Numbered from the stretch's first letter, positions 43,998 to 55,712 are shown. The stretch: 64,000 bases of DNA from Enoplolaimus lenunculus (GCA_030248215.1 JASANG010002241.1:332944-396943), one strand, 5' to 3'. Program-made: numbers and translations. Notes: generated from the letters alone by a model not told the origin.

Positions 43998-45761
43998 GTT
44001 TGTTGACGTTGCTTGTTGCATAATGCTTGCGATTTTATATATGACCTAGTCGGCATTGCTGCTAAATCGTATGTTGTCCCAGCAGCGTTATGTTGAATGA
44101 TGTTCAGGCTTTCGAAAGCATGACTCAGCCTCATAGGAGCAGGAGGTGGTGAACGAAATGACAAAGTTGTTTCTAAGCCACCGTCTGCTGCATTCGAAGT
44201 GGTCATTGTTGGGCCAAATTGCATACTTGAACGTAATTCGTTACTGAAATGATTCGGGCTCATAAATCGCGGTGGTATCATCGGAAAACTGCACACTGGA
44301 ATCGATGACATAGCTAGCGGAACTGGACCCGGAACCTGCGGCGGATCTTTGAATTCTACCGGTATATGTGTTGAAAGATATTGAGGAGGTTGAGATAAAT
44401 GTGCTGGCCGAATATTGCTCCGTATGGATTGCAAAGCTGCAGTTGAAACCGGGATCCCAAATTTGGCTGGCGATGGAAAGATTACAGCTGGTGGTGGCAT
44501 TTGAAAACCCGACATAACTAATGGACGAGGATGAAAACGCACTGATGAATGGTTTAGACCCGAATGATTGTAACTGCAAACAACTGAAGGATCAAATGCC
44601 TGCTGCTGCAGTTGCGGATGCTGTTGTTGTTGTTGTAATTGCGGTGCCTGCTGTTGTTGTAATTGCGGTGCCTGCTGTTGTTGTTGTTGTAATTGTGGTG
44701 TCTCTTGTTGCGGCGTACCAGCAGAGCTTCGAAATGTATTCGACACTATGTTGACCGCTCGGGCAAATGCTGGCTCTAAAACAAAACAAGATACAAACTT
44801 TCGCACATCAGCGTTTAGCGTTTTGGTACAGTATGTTAGCTATTCATGTCGGAGTTTCTCTCTTTAGTACAAGGAAGCGTTTTGAAAGATACAGCTTGAA
44901 ACGCGAAAAACGTTTAAAACAGCGTTTAATTTTTGACACGGCCCATGTTAACTTCGCTGCCGTCCCCTGATCCCACCATCCCGTCACAATAATTTGAGGT
45001 GTGGTCGAAGGTGGGATTTTGGAATTTTGTGATATGGTCAAATTTGGCATTTTGAGATTTTGGGATATGGGCGAAGGTGGAAATTTGGAATTTTGAGATT
45101 TCGGGATACGGTCGAAGGAGGGATTTTGCGATTGCAGGGTATGGTCGAAGGTGGGATTTTGGAATTTGAATGTACGGATATGATCGAAGGTGGGATTTTG
45201 GGATGCCGGGATATGATGGGAGGTGCAAAGGAATGCCTAATCCTAAATTTAATGCCTAAGATTAAGCCAAAGGAATTGCTCGCAATGAATTCTACTGAAA
45301 TCACAAAATTCCAAAATGCCAAAATTCCACCACAAACAAGAGCTATTAATTTTTTAGCTATGATGGTGGGATTTTGGACGACACTCAAGTATACATGGGC
45401 TATTGAAACGATCACTACAGACTACAAGTTTTCAAAACAAACTATGAAAATGGCAAAGTTGTGTAAAATGTAGCTCAAACTCACTCAGACTATCAACCGT
45501 TGCGTCGTTCGGCTGTGACTGCACAACGCTGGCTGCCGAAAGGAACGGAATAACAGCGGCGATACCACTGGCTGATGTATGGCACACCTTTAAATTTGCG
45601 AACCGCTTTTGATGTCGTTTACCTGATGTATGTGTTAACGCTTGTTTACACGAATTCAACTTTACATTGCAAACATAACAATAATGTTGTATTGACTGGC
45701 TGTCTGCCAACTTGTTGCCGTTGTGTTTTCGAGCATTTGTTTTATTTGATCCTGTCATCAT
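40062..45761 (-). CDS. Polyglutamine zinc-finger protein, ZNF385/matrin-like, four exons, 701 aa (left copy)
   Basis: The predicted exons on the minus strand are 45761-45485, 44775-43288, 42227-42012 and 40186-40062, 2,106 nt in all. Every junction splits a codon 1+2, with donors GTGAGT, GTAGGT and GTATGT and acceptors TTTTAG, TTTTTAG and TTTCAG. Finger 1 (C28, C31, H44, H50; LNS..QA..H..GK.H) has the long His spacing and core of ZNF385/U1-matrin-type fingers, which bind RNA or DNA. Finger 2 (C499, C502, H515, H521) has the same spacing. Finger 3 (C631, C634, H653) has Gln647 where the first His is expected. Between fingers 1 and 2 lie Gln-rich blocks and a Pro/Ser-rich region; a further Gln-rich run follows finger 2. 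It is likely a nuclear, nucleic-acid-binding regulator. The family call is inferred from motif spacing; the exon model fits without exception. Confidence 0.75.
41605..41947. mobile_element. TA-flanked MITE, copy B, intron 3 of left zinc-finger gene
   Basis: 343 bases between TA dinucleotides, starting CTCTCTAAAAGCTTAAAC and ending with the complement TTTAAGTTTTTAGAGAG. No coding capacity. It lies 65 bases beyond exon 3. Confidence 0.8.
42012..42227 (-). CDS. Exon 3 (left copy): degenerate zinc finger 3
   Basis: The exon has 216 bases with acceptor TTTTTAG and donor GTATGT. It encodes FCSLCHAKAVCAASAYVQP followed by ETKVHTG. The spacing is exactly C-x2-C-x12-[Q]-x5-H, so one zinc ligand of a third finger is replaced by Gln647 in both arms. 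Either the finger has lost zinc binding or a nearby residue such as Cys640 substitutes. The amino-acid sequence is identical in the right arm. Confidence 0.7.
42448..42801. mobile_element. TA-flanked MITE, copy C, intron 2 of left zinc-finger gene
   Basis: 354 bases, same termini as copy B and about 85-90% alike along its body, so B and C are sister insertions of one family bracketing exon 3. Confidence 0.8.
43288..44775 (-). CDS. Exon 2 (left copy): polyglutamine tracts and zinc finger 2
   Basis: The exon has 1,488 bases. It starts with PAFARAVNIVSNTFRSSAG, then three imperfect repeats of A/H-PQLQQQQ (about residues 115-150), a Pro/Ser/Met-rich region, a Q-rich run QQTQQQQQQQQQQQLQQQ encoded by CAA repeats (43955-44010), a Ser/Thr-rich region, finger 2 and a second Gln-rich tail. 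Opposite-strand frames rich in Val or Cys are reverse readings of the CAA repeats. The upstream ATG at 44806 in the same frame is intronic. Confidence 0.82.
44985..45235. repeat. Minisatellite in intron 1 (left arm)
   Basis: Tandem imperfect units of about 30-35 bases are built on GGTCGAAGGTGGGATTTTGG and GGAATTTTGAGAT, about seven units. They fill much of intron 1 of the zinc-finger gene (44776-45484). The array also opens long frames on both strands that are not genes. Confidence 0.75.
45485..45761 (-). CDS. Exon 1 (left copy): N-terminus and zinc finger 1
   Basis: It begins MMTGSNKTNARKHNG and encodes finger 1 with C28-x2-C31-x12-H44-x5-H50, then a Ser/Ala-rich stretch. The donor GTGAGT follows the codon for Leu92 plus one base. 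The second ATG directly after the first leaves the exact start open by one residue. The right-arm copy of this exon is one base shorter within the finger. Confidence 0.7.
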
Positions 45762-45939
45762 AACTGGCGGTTATCCACAAAGCGTTCCAATTCGTTTTGT
45801 CTACGTTCCGACGGCGGCTACATAGTTTTCAACGCTGTGGCTGGCTGTTTTTAAAAAAATTATATGCTGAAGTTACTATTAGCAAGTCATTACAGCTGAA
45901 AAGTTTGGTCTGTATTCTCAAATGTATGTAGCATCTACT

Positions 45940-46387
45940 GTAGGGACCCGAATAAGAGGGTGTGAGGAAATAAACGGGGGGAGGTCCCCATTTTGAGTCC
46001 CGATCAATAGGAGCCCGTATCCCGAGTAAGTGTACCTAAGCGGATTAGAGTCAATAAACCCTAATTAGAGTACATAAATGTCAATTATGCCTAATTGTAG
46101 TGCATAAATTACTCCAGGACCAAATAATTTGAGTCGAAACTTTAAAGGCGTACTTAAATTTTGAAAGCACATTCCTAAGTATATATAACCTTGCATGATC
46201 GCGCAAGCTATTGACACAACACAAACGTTTAATTCAACGAATAGTCGCAGTACCGGATATATATCAGTAAACGAAGGGCGGTGGAGCGTGGGTTAAAAAT
46301 AAATATGAGTCCGTAACCGAATAACAGGGGGCACCCTCTGGAGAGGCCAAATAAATATCAGTCCCCCACTCTTATTCGGGTCACTAC
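45940..46387. mobile_element. GACCCGAATAAGAGG-type element, left arm
   Basis: 448 bases between GTAGGGACCCGAATAAGAGG and TCTTATTCGGGTCACTAC. It is longer than the copy at 5551 by about 180 bases near its left end (a direct-repeat-like AGTCAATAAACCCTAATTAG / AGAGTACATAAATG stretch). No coding capacity. Confidence 0.75.
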
Positions 46388-47484
46388 GGTGCACGTTGGT
46401 AATAAGCCTTGTCAAAAAGCGTTAAATACGAGACTGATTGATTATTACTCCAAGATTTGCTAATCTACGGTCGGTCACAAAATTATTTTCACGAAAACCT
46501 GCTAATCTGTTAATAGATGCTAACACAGATAAGAAAATAGGTCACGGTGTCTGTTCTGTTACAAAGATCTTGTATTTTAGGCGTTTATTAGCAGAAGCAT
46601 ACATGGAATGGATACTCGTGATTCTGCAGTACCTCTTTCAGATTGAAATTTCTATGTGAAAAAAATAAGTGCACGATATATTAAGCGATGTTTTCTCAAC
46701 ATCATAGAACGCTGACTCTTCTTTGTTAAATTATTCAACAGTTCTTAATTAAATAAACATGGCAGTTTTTGTTTTAAAATATCAAACAAATGCTTCACTC
46801 AAAAGGTTGAAAATTTTCTAGAGGGGCAATGTTTATCCAGATGGGGCTGAGCCTCCCTGTCTCCCTCCCTTGGTTACGGGCCCGGATGGCATCGTGGAAT
46901 CGATACTGCTACCAGATCTACAAGACCCAAATTTTGTATAGGAATTGGATACAAAAACGACGTCAGCTTCTCACTCGATTCACTATTGAAGTTTCATTCA
47001 ACCCTTCTATTCGTTTTGGTCTCACATTTCATAAAACTGTGACGTGTCTGGATTTCCACTCAATTCTCTCACTGAACAATGTCTACACGGGTAGCGCAGC
47101 TCTTGTATAACGTATCCATATTAAACCCGTTTCAATCCAGATTTATTATATATACACATAAACATACTCAGCGGATTCGACCTTCATGAAACTTTTAGAT
47201 CCGTCGCATGTTTTACTTTGTACGATGTATTGGCGGACCCAAGACTGGGCAGCCAGACCTGGGCCCATATATACAGAGTTCGAAGTAACAAATGTTAAAA
47301 TTTAGTACGAAAATTTTAATTTGACTTCTCGGCCCTGTTTGACTCGCGACTTATTCCACTGCGATATATCACATGGTTCCCGGTCGAAAACTTGAACTCT
47401 GCCATGTGGAGGCTGTTGTTGGTTCAGCGTAGACTGAATGTCGGATGGTTTAGCAATTTTGTACATTCATTGAGCGAAGCGAAA

Positions 47485-47545
47485 CTCCGAGCGGATGTCC
47501 GTCGGTCCGTCTGCCCGTCTGTCCGTCTGTCCGTCCGAAAAGAAT
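47485..47545. repeat. GTCC/GTCT simple repeat (left arm)
   Basis: GTCCGTCGGTCCGTCTGCCC and further GTCTGTCC units, followed by a conserved-looking block ending CCGATTTTGATAAACTTTTT. This pairing is frequent in transposon-derived DNA of many invertebrates. The mirror copy is at 53155-53215. Confidence 0.7.
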
Positions 47546-47599
47546 CTAAGGAACGGCCGAACCGATTTTGATAAACTTTTTTGTTTGAAAGCCAATTAT

Positions 47600-48715
47600 C
47601 CTGGGGTGTTAACCTCGCATTGGGGTTTTAAAAGTTTAAGCCGTTTATTAGCTAGAGGCTAATTTGCATAATTAATTAAGCCTAAATTAGGACTTTCCAC
47701 AATATTTCACTAATTATTACAGTTAGAAGCCATCTAATTTTAGCATTAAAGGGTTTTTGGGTGCGAGGAATCTGCGTAGACTGTTTACAAATCTACAAAA
47801 CCGATAATTGAGCAGTTATCTAATAGATAATTTGCATATTAGTATAGTTTATAAGCCTAAATTAGGACTTTTACAATATTTCACTAATTATTAAGGTTAA
47901 AAGCAATATAATTTCAGCACTAAAGGGTTTTTAGGTGCGAGGTATTTGAAAAAATTGTTTACAGACCTCCATAACCGATAATTGAATAGTTAGCTGATAG
48001 CTATTTGCATATTAGCTTAATTGACCAGGCAAAATTAGGACTTTTTAAAATATTTCAATAATTATTAAGGTTAAAAGCAATATAATTTCAACACTAAATG
48101 GTTTTAGGTGCGAGGAATCTGAATAAATTGTTTACAAATGTCTAAAACCAATAATTGAGTAGTTAGCTAATAGATAATTTGCATATTAGCATAGTTTATA
48201 AGCCTAAATTAGGACTTATTACAATATTTCACTAATTATTAAGGTTAAAAGCAATAGAATTTCAGCACTAAAGGGTTTTTAGGTGCGAGGAATTTGAATA
48301 AATTTTTTTACAAACCTCCAAAATCGATAATTGAATAGTTAGCTAATAGCTAATTTGCATATTAGCTTAATTGACCAGGCAAAATTAGTACTTTTTAAAT
48401 TATTTCAATAATTATTAAGGTTAAAAGCAATATAATTTCAGTACTAAAGGGTTTTCGGGTGCGACGAATCTGAATAAATTGTCTACAAACCTTTAAAGGC
48501 GATTATCGAATAGTTATCTAATAGATAATTTGCATATTTGCTTAATTGACGAGAGAAACAAAATTAGGACTTTTTGAATTATTCCAATAATTATTAGGGG
48601 GCTGAAAGGTTTTTACGTGCGAGGAATCCGAGGAAATTGCTTACAAACATCCAAAACTGATAAATGAATAGTTAGCTAATAACTAATATGCATATTACCT
48701 TAATTGCTTACGTGT
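47600..48715. repeat. Tandem array of ~175-base units (left arm)
   Basis: About six units, each with the landmarks TTAGGACTTTTTACAATATT, ATTATTAAGGTTAAAAGCAA, AAAGGGTTTTTAGGTGCGAGG, ACCGATAATTGAATAGTTA and ATTTGCATATTAGC. Units differ by 5-15%. It has no coding potential. It follows directly on a (GTCC/GTCT) stretch and may be the internal array of a larger transposon. Confidence 0.8.
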
Positions 48716-49813
48716 GTTCGAGCTTCGCTCAATAAATGTAGTCCCACTACGACTGGTTCTAGATAGTTTGTTGACAATTGCGAAATTGTGAATGCTTCCG
48801 CTCATTCTTGAACAGTCTGGACTCACAATTATTTCGTCGAATTAATTTGTCGACACATACTGCTTACCTTACTTAGCGGTATCTGTCGGGAAATGTGAGA
48901 AACGCTCTTCAGGTCACACGGTTTCGAGGCGTATTCGTATAAATACCCTGCTTGTGGTACCAAACTTACTGTCTATAAAGCTTTGGGGGTGTGAGAGACG
49001 CTTACCAGGTCATGCTTTTTCCAGCGTATTCATATACGCATGTAGCGGTACAGACTGATACCTGTATTGAGCCATAATAGCAAAAAGTTTGCATGGCTGT
49101 GTGGCACACTGGTTTGAGCAGGCAACCGGTTAAATACGTACGTCATGGATTCCACGCCCGGTGTTCCGAAACCTGGTGTGTAAACATCGTCCAGACGATG
49201 ACGAATGAAATTCTTAAAAAAATTGTTTGTGAGAAAGTTTTTGTAAAAGTCATTTTTCGGTTGAAAATCAACAAACTCAAAACTTAAACGTTCACAGAAA
49301 ACTGTTTCGTAAAAATATCGCCTGGTGTAAAACACAGCAGTTTTTTTGGTGTTCATTGAATATTGTTAATACAACGATTTAGACTTGAAAATAGGCGAAT
49401 TAGTATAATGTTTATGTTTTAGTGCGATGTAAAACTCGCGGTTTAATCATGTGAGAAAAGTGCAACTTAACTGAGTGTATGTCTGTGTTTGTGCGAGTTT
49501 ATGAATTGATTGGCTAAGGCAAATTATTGCAGTGAATATGTGCAATAATTAGCAACTATGTGACGTAGTAGAAGAAACATATGAAAACAAAAATGAAATA
49601 TTTCACATACGATCTGAATTGGTGGATTAGGACGAAAAATCGATCGAAAGATTTCACACTTTGCACAAACGGGGTGGTAATTCGTGCACGAACTCTAACA
49701 CTGAGGTAAATATGGAATGTTGACTGTTACAGAATGCAAAATATGGAATTTTTGCAGAGTGATTACTTCAGCAGATTGCTGTAAATTATTTAAATTTTAA
49801 ATACAATTTTGTA

Positions 49814-50029
49814 GTGTATATACGAATAGCCAAGATGGCACTACAGTTGAAAATTACCAAAGCTATAGTGGGATGTCAACAAACTTTGCCGGAGCCAGGA
49901 GTGAAACAAGCTTCAAAAATAAGAAAAGTTGTTGGACATATTACGTCAACTTTAACAATGTATAATTTGAAAGTTGGAGTTACTGAGCTGGAGACCGACC
50001 TCCCGGTGTACGCTATAATTCCGTATTAA
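49814..50029 (+). CDS. Small open frame in the palindrome spacer, possible terminal exon
   Basis: An ATG at 49835 would give 64 aa (MALQLKITKAIVGCQQTLPE...). The frame also opens upstream directly after TTTTGTAG, a usable acceptor, so it could be the last exon of a gene whose earlier exons are not evident. Its composition is protein-like (balanced charges, few Cys), yet I recognise no family. It is the only coding candidate unique to the spacer. Confidence 0.25.
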   Translation: MYIRIAKMALQLKITKAIVGCQQTLPEPGVKQASKIRKVVGHITSTLTMYNLKVGVTELETDLPVYAIIPY

Positions 50030-50926
50030 GCTAAATTTAAAACTACTTCAATAATCTTGAAATTTTGGAAGAAAATCTGGTAAATACTTTATTGTTTTCG
50101 AAATTGTAATATTTCGAAATAATTTTTGATTGGTACGTTGTTTTCGATAACAAATGAGTATGGTTTGATTTACAAGTTTACTTTAGAAGCCAGCATTAGT
50201 CCGATTTACACCGATTTTACATGTTCGACAACAACAGTTTGCAATTTCATTCGCTTGTACGAGAGTCGTTGCGATTCACGATACCGTTTCAAATTAAGTT
50301 CATTCAGACAAAAGTTTTAACAAATGCAAATATATTTGATTCACAACTGTTAATTGACTCCAAACCGATTCAAAACTATATACTTCAAAATTGATTCAAA
50401 AGTAAAATCCCCAGCACCAAGTCAATAGTTTGCTACCGAGACCAAATGGCATAGCACTAAATTGAAATCAACTGTTTACTGTAGCGAAAGCGTTTTTTTC
50501 TCTATTTTCTGGCGCAATGCGAACTTGCTATTAACCACTCAACAAGTTTGAACTACCGAAATATTTAGCACACGATAACTGATCTAATATGTCATCAGTT
50601 GCCGGCAGCGTATATGTATCTTTTCGTGACAGCGTTAACGTTTCGAAAATTTATTCGATATCGAATTGCACCGCACTCTCTTTTGACTAGGGCACCTGGC
50701 GAAGCCATGAACTAGCCATACTGTTTGATTAGTCTTTGATTTAACATTTTAGCTAATCGTTTGGATTAAATTTTTTAGTTCCATGTACATTGTATATTGC
50801 TATATTCAGTGGTTTAAGTGCCCTGTGTGTTTGTTTGATGTCTAAACAAGCGTGGTCCAACTTATATAGGACTTAGAAAACGCATGGTATTATGTCTGGA
50901 GCAGTTTGGTGAAATTTTGGCGAGTT

Positions 50927-50934
<8 letters not shown>

Positions 50935-51010
<76 letters not shown>

Positions 51011-51115
51011 AAAAAAAAAAAAAATTTAAAAATAAAAAAAAAAAAAAAAAAAAAAAATAAAAAAAAAAAAAAAAAAATAAAAAAAAAAAAAAAAATTATA
51101 AAAAAAATTTTTAAT
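50935..51115. repeat. Broken poly-A tract in the palindrome spacer
   Basis: More than 70 uninterrupted A, then about 100 more bases of A with isolated T or short TTT. Open frames here give poly-Lys or poly-Phe and are not genes. Such a tract next to a palindrome arm may be a retroposon tail, a true A-rich spacer or a consensus failure in assembly. Confidence 0.9.
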
Positions 51116-51984
51116 TAATAAATTATAGAAAACCCAAACACTTTTATGCCTTTCTTCCCTCCCCATCCCACCAACATATTTGCTCCCTTTTTTTTTATTT
51201 TCTTCTATTACTCGCATTATCTTGCCTATTCACTCATATTTTCACATATCCACACCTTTTTTTTATTACATCGCACTAAAACATAAACATTATACTAATT
51301 CGTCTATTTTCAAGTCTAAATCGTTGTATTAACAATATTCAATGAACACCAAAAAAACTGCTGTGTTTTACACCAGGCGATATTTTTACAAAACAGTTTT
51401 CTGTGAACGTTTAAGTTTTGAGTTTGTTGATTTTTCAACCGAAAAATGACTTTTACAAAAACTTTCTCACAAACAATTTTTTTAAGAATTTCATTCGTCA
51501 TCGTCTGGACGATGTTTACACACCAGGTTTCGGAACACCGGGCGTGGAATCCATGACGTACGTATTTAACCGGTTGCCTGCTCAAACCAGTGTGCCACAC
51601 AGCCATGCAAACTTTTTGCTATTATGGCTCAATACAGGTATCAGTCTGTACCGCTACATGCGTATATGAATACGCTAGAAAAAGCATACCTGGTAAGCGT
51701 CTCTCACACCCCCAAAGCTTTATAGACAGTAAGTTTGGTACCACAAGCAGGGTATTTATACGAATACGCCTCGAAACCGTGTGACCTGAAGAGCGTTTCT
51801 CACATTTCCCGACAGGATACCGCTAAGTAAGGTAAGCAGTATGTGTCGACAAATTAATTGACGAAATAATTGTGAGTCCAGACTGTTCAAGAATGAGCGG
51901 AAGCATTCACAATTTCGCAATTGTCAACAAACTATCTAGAACCAGTCGTAGTGGGACTACATTTATTGAGCGAAGCTCAAACAC

Positions 51985-53075
51985 ACGTAAGCAATTAAGG
52001 TAATATGCATATTAGTTATTAGCTAACTATTCATTTATCAGTTTTGGATGTTTGTAAGCAATTTCCTCGGATTCCTCGCACGTAAAAACCTTTCAGCCCC
52101 CTAATAATTATTGGAATAATTCAAAAAGTCCTAATTTTGTTTCTCTCGTCAATTAAGCAAATATGCAAATTATCTATTAGATAACTATTCGATAATCGCC
52201 TTTAAAGGTTTGTAGACAATTTATTCAGTTCGTCGCACCCGAAAACCTTTTAGTACTGAAATTATATTGCTTTTAACCTTAATAATTATTGAAATAATTT
52301 AAAAAGTACTAATTTTGCCTGGTCAATTAAGCTAATATGCAAATTAGCTATTAGCTAACTATTCAATTATCGATTTTGGAGGTTTGTAAAAAAAATTTAT
52401 TCAAATTCCTCGCACCTAAAAACCCTTTAGTGCTGAAATTCTATTGCTTTTAACCTTAATAATTAGTGAAATATTGTAATAAGTCCTAATTTAGGCTTAT
52501 AAACTATGCTAATATACAAATTATCTATTAGCTAACTACTCAATTATTGGTTTTAGACATTTGTAAACAATTTATTCAGATTCCTCGCACCCTAAAACCA
52601 GTTTAGTGTTGAAATTATATTGCTTTTAACCTTAATAATTATTGAAATATTTTAAAAAGTCCTAATTTTGCCTGGTCAATTAAGCTAATATGCAAATAGC
52701 TATCAGCTAACTATTCAATTATCGGTTATGGAGGTCTGTAAACAATTTTTTCAAATACCTCGCACCTAAAAACCCTTTAGTGCTGAAATTATATTGCTTT
52801 TAACCTTAATAATTAGTGAAATATTGTAAAAGTCCTAATTTAGGCTTATAAACTATACTAATATGCAAATTATCTATTAGATAACTGCTCAATTATCGGT
52901 TTTGTAGATTTGTAAACAGTCTACGCAGATTCCTCCACCCAAAAACCCTTTAATGATAAAATTAGTTGGCTTCTATCTGTAATAATTAGTGAAATATTGT
53001 GGAAAGTCCTAATTTTGGATTAATTAATTTTGCAAATTAGCATCTAGCTTATAAACGGCTTTAACTTTTAAAACC
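51985..53075. repeat. Tandem array of ~175-base units (right arm)
   Basis: Reverse complement of the left-arm array with the same unit order. Scattered single-base indels distinguish it, e.g. in the TGCGAGG landmark near 52937. Confidence 0.8.
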
Positions 53076-53154
53076 CCAATGCGGGTTACACCCCAGGATA
53101 ATTGGCTTTCAAACAAAAAAGTTTATCAAAATCGGTTCGGCCGTTCCTTAGATT

Positions 53155-53215
53155 CTTTTCGGACGGACAGACGGACAGACGGGCAGACGGACCGACGGAC
53201 ATCCGCTCGGAGTTT
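53155..53215. repeat. GACG/GACA simple repeat (right arm)
   Basis: Reverse complement of the GTCC/GTCT stretch at 47485-47545. Confidence 0.7.
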
Positions 53216-54303
53216 CGCTTCCTCAATGAATGTACAAAATTGCTAAACCATCCGACATTCAGTCTACGCTGAACCAACAACAGCCTCCACATGGCAGAGT
53301 TCAAGTTTTGACCGGGAACCATGTGATATATCGCAGTGGAATAAGTCGCGAGTCAAACAGGCCGAGAGTCAAATTAAATTTTCGTACTAAATTTTAACAT
53401 TTGTTACTTCGAACTCGTATATATGGGCCCAGGTCTGGCTGCCCAGTCTTGGGTCCGCCAATACATCGTACAAAGTAAAACATGCGACGGATCTAAAAGT
53501 TTCATGAAGGTCGAATCCGCTGAGTATGTTTATGTGTATATATAATAAATCTGGATTGAAACGGGTTTAATATGGATACGTTATACAAGAGCTGCGCTAC
53601 CCGTGTAGACATTGTTCAGTGAGAGAATTGAGTGGAAATCCAGACACGTCACAGTTTTATGAAATGTGAGACCAAAACGAATAGAAGGGTTGAATGAAAC
53701 TTCAATAGTGAATCGAGTGAGAAGCTGACGTCGTTTTTGTATCCAATTCCTATACAAAATTTGGGTCTTGTAGATCTGGTAGCAGTATCGATTCCACGAT
53801 GCCATCCGGGCCCGTAACCAAGGGAGGGAGACAGGGAGGCTCAGCCCCATCTGGATAAACATTGCCCCTCTAGAAAATTTTCAACCTTTTGAGTGAAGCA
53901 TTTGTTTGATATTTTAAAACAAAAACTGCCATGTTTATTTAATTAAGAACTGTTGAATAATTTAACAAAGAAGAGTCAGCGTTCTATGATGTTGAGAAAA
54001 CATCGCTTAATATATCGTGCACTTATTTTTTTCACATAGAAATTTCAATCTGAAAGAGGTACTGCAGAATCACGAGTATCCATTCCATGTATGCTTCTGC
54101 TAATAAACGCCTAAAATACAAGATCTTTGTAACAGAACAGACACCGTGACCTATTTTCTTATCTGTGTTAGCATCTATTAACAGATTAGCAGGTTTTCGT
54201 GAAAATAATTTTGTGACCGACCGTAGATTAGCAAATCTTGGAGTAATAATCAATCAGTCTCGTATTTAACGCTTTTTGACAAGGCTTATTACCAACGTGC
54301 ACC

Positions 54304-54752
54304 GTAGTGACCCGAATAAGAGTGGGGGACTGATATTTATTTGGCCTCTCCAGAGGGTGCCCCCTGTTATTCGGTTACGGACTCATATTTATTTTTAACC
54401 CACGCTCCACCGCCCTTCGTTTACTGATATATATCCGGTACTGCGACTATTCGTTGAATTAAACGTTTGTGTTGTGTCAATAGCTTGCGCGATCATGCAA
54501 GGTTATATATACTTAGGAATGTGCTTTCAAAATTTAAGTACGCCTTTAAAGTTTCGACTCAAATTATTTGGTCCTGGAGTAATTTATGCACTACAATTAG
54601 GCATAATTGACATTTATGTACTCTAATTAGGGTTTATTGACTCTAATCCGCTTAGGTACACTTACTCGGGATACGGGCTCCTATTGATCGGGACTCAAAA
54701 TGGGGACCTCCCCCCCGTTTATTTCCTCACACCCTCTTATTCGGGTCCCTAC
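54304..54752. mobile_element. GACCCGAATAAGAGG-type element, right arm
   Basis: Mirror of 45940-46387, nearly identical. Confidence 0.75.
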
Positions 54753-55461
54753 AGTAGATGCTACATACATTTGAGAATACAGACCAAACTTTTCAGCTGT
54801 AATGACTTGCTAATAGTAACTTCAGCATATAATTTTTTTAAAAACAGCCAGCCACAGCGTTGAAAACTATGTAGCCGCCGTCGGAACGTAGACAAAACGA
54901 ATTGGAACGCTTTGTGGATAACCGCCAGTTATGATGACAGGATCAAATAAAACAAATGCTCGAAAACACAACGGCAACAAGTTGGCAGACAGCCAGTCAA
55001 TACAACATTATTGTTATGTTTGCAATGTAAAGTTGAATCGTGTAAACAAGCGTTAACACATACATCAGGTAAACGACATCAAAAGCGGTTCGCAAATTTA
55101 AAGGTGTGCCATACATCAGCCAGTGGTATCGCCGCTGTTATTCCGTTCCTTTCGGCAGCCAGCGTTGTGCAGTCACAGCCGAACGACGCAACGGTTGATA
55201 GTCTGAGTGAGTTTGAGCTACATTTTACACAACTTTGCCATTTTCATAGTTTGTTTTGAAAACTTGTAGTCTGTAGTGATCGTTTCAATAGCCCATGTAT
55301 ACTTGAGTGTCGTCCAAAATCCCACCATCATAGCTAAAAAATTAATAGCTCTTGTTTGTGGTGGAATTTTGGCATTTTGGAATTTTGTGATTTCAGTAGA
55401 ATTCATTGCGAGCAATTCCTTTGGCTTAATCTTAGGCATTAAATTTAGGATTAGGCATTCC

Positions 55462-55712
55462 TTTGCACCTCCCATCATATCCCGGCATCCCAATATCCCA
55501 CCTTCGATCATATCCGTACATTCAAATTCCAAAATCCCACCTTCGACCATACCCTGCAATCGCAAAATCCCTCCTTCGACCGTATCCCGAAATCTCAAAA
55601 TTCCAAATTTCCACCTTCGCCCATATCCCAAAATCTCAAAATGCCAAATTTGACCATATCACAAAATTCCAAAATCCCACCTTCGACCACACCTCAAATT
55701 ATTGTGACGGGA
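55462..55712. repeat. Minisatellite in intron 1 (right arm)
   Basis: Mirror copy of the left-arm array with the same number of units and only scattered base changes. Equal unit number in an array of this type argues that the two arms separated recently in this part. Confidence 0.75.

Larger units (their letters stand above)
36733..49432. repeat. Left arm of giant imperfect inverted repeat
   Basis: Sequence from 36733 to 49432 reappears as the reverse complement from 51266 to 64000; paired coordinates sum to about 100,690-100,735 along the whole length. The inner boundary is sharp: both arms end at GCGATGTAA. The outer boundary lies at or beyond the window edge, since the match still holds at base 64000. 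The arm contains a zinc-finger gene, two TA-flanked MITEs, a minisatellite, a 175-base tandem array and two TTAGGC-type elements, all mirrored in the other arm. Confidence 0.95.
49433..51265. other. Spacer of the giant inverted repeat
   Basis: 1,833 bases separate the arms. The first 1.5 kb is ordinary AT-rich sequence with one small open frame (49814-50029). Then come a broken poly-A tract (50935-51115) and about 150 bases of C/T-rich sequence that leads straight into the right arm. No part of the spacer is repeated elsewhere in the window as far as I can see. Confidence 0.85.

Noticed and set aside
43771-44754. Plus-strand frames with poly-Val and poly-Cys in the left arm, and their mirror frames at 55.9-56.9 kb
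   Set aside because: They are reverse or shifted readings of the CAA repeats in exon 2 of the zinc-finger gene.
45038-45473. Frames of 100-137 residues on both strands, mirrored at 55.2-55.8 kb
   Set aside because: They read through the intron 1 minisatellite. Their repetitive IPPSTI-type content follows the DNA repeat, and they lack any domain.
46829-47110. 93-residue frame conserved in both arms
   Set aside because: Conservation is no better than in the surrounding non-coding arm DNA, and it overlaps a GGGCCCG fold-back repeat.
47600-48715. The 175-base tandem array as a centromere-type satellite
   Set aside because: Only about six units are present next to a gene, and units differ by 5-15%; an internal array of a transposon is the simpler reading.
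49030-49356. 108-residue frame and its mirror at 51418-51669
   Set aside because: Opposite strands are open at the same place and the content is not protein-like. It is explained by high arm identity.
50906-51217. Lysine-rich and phenylalanine-rich open frames
   Set aside because: They are translations of the poly-A tract and its complement.
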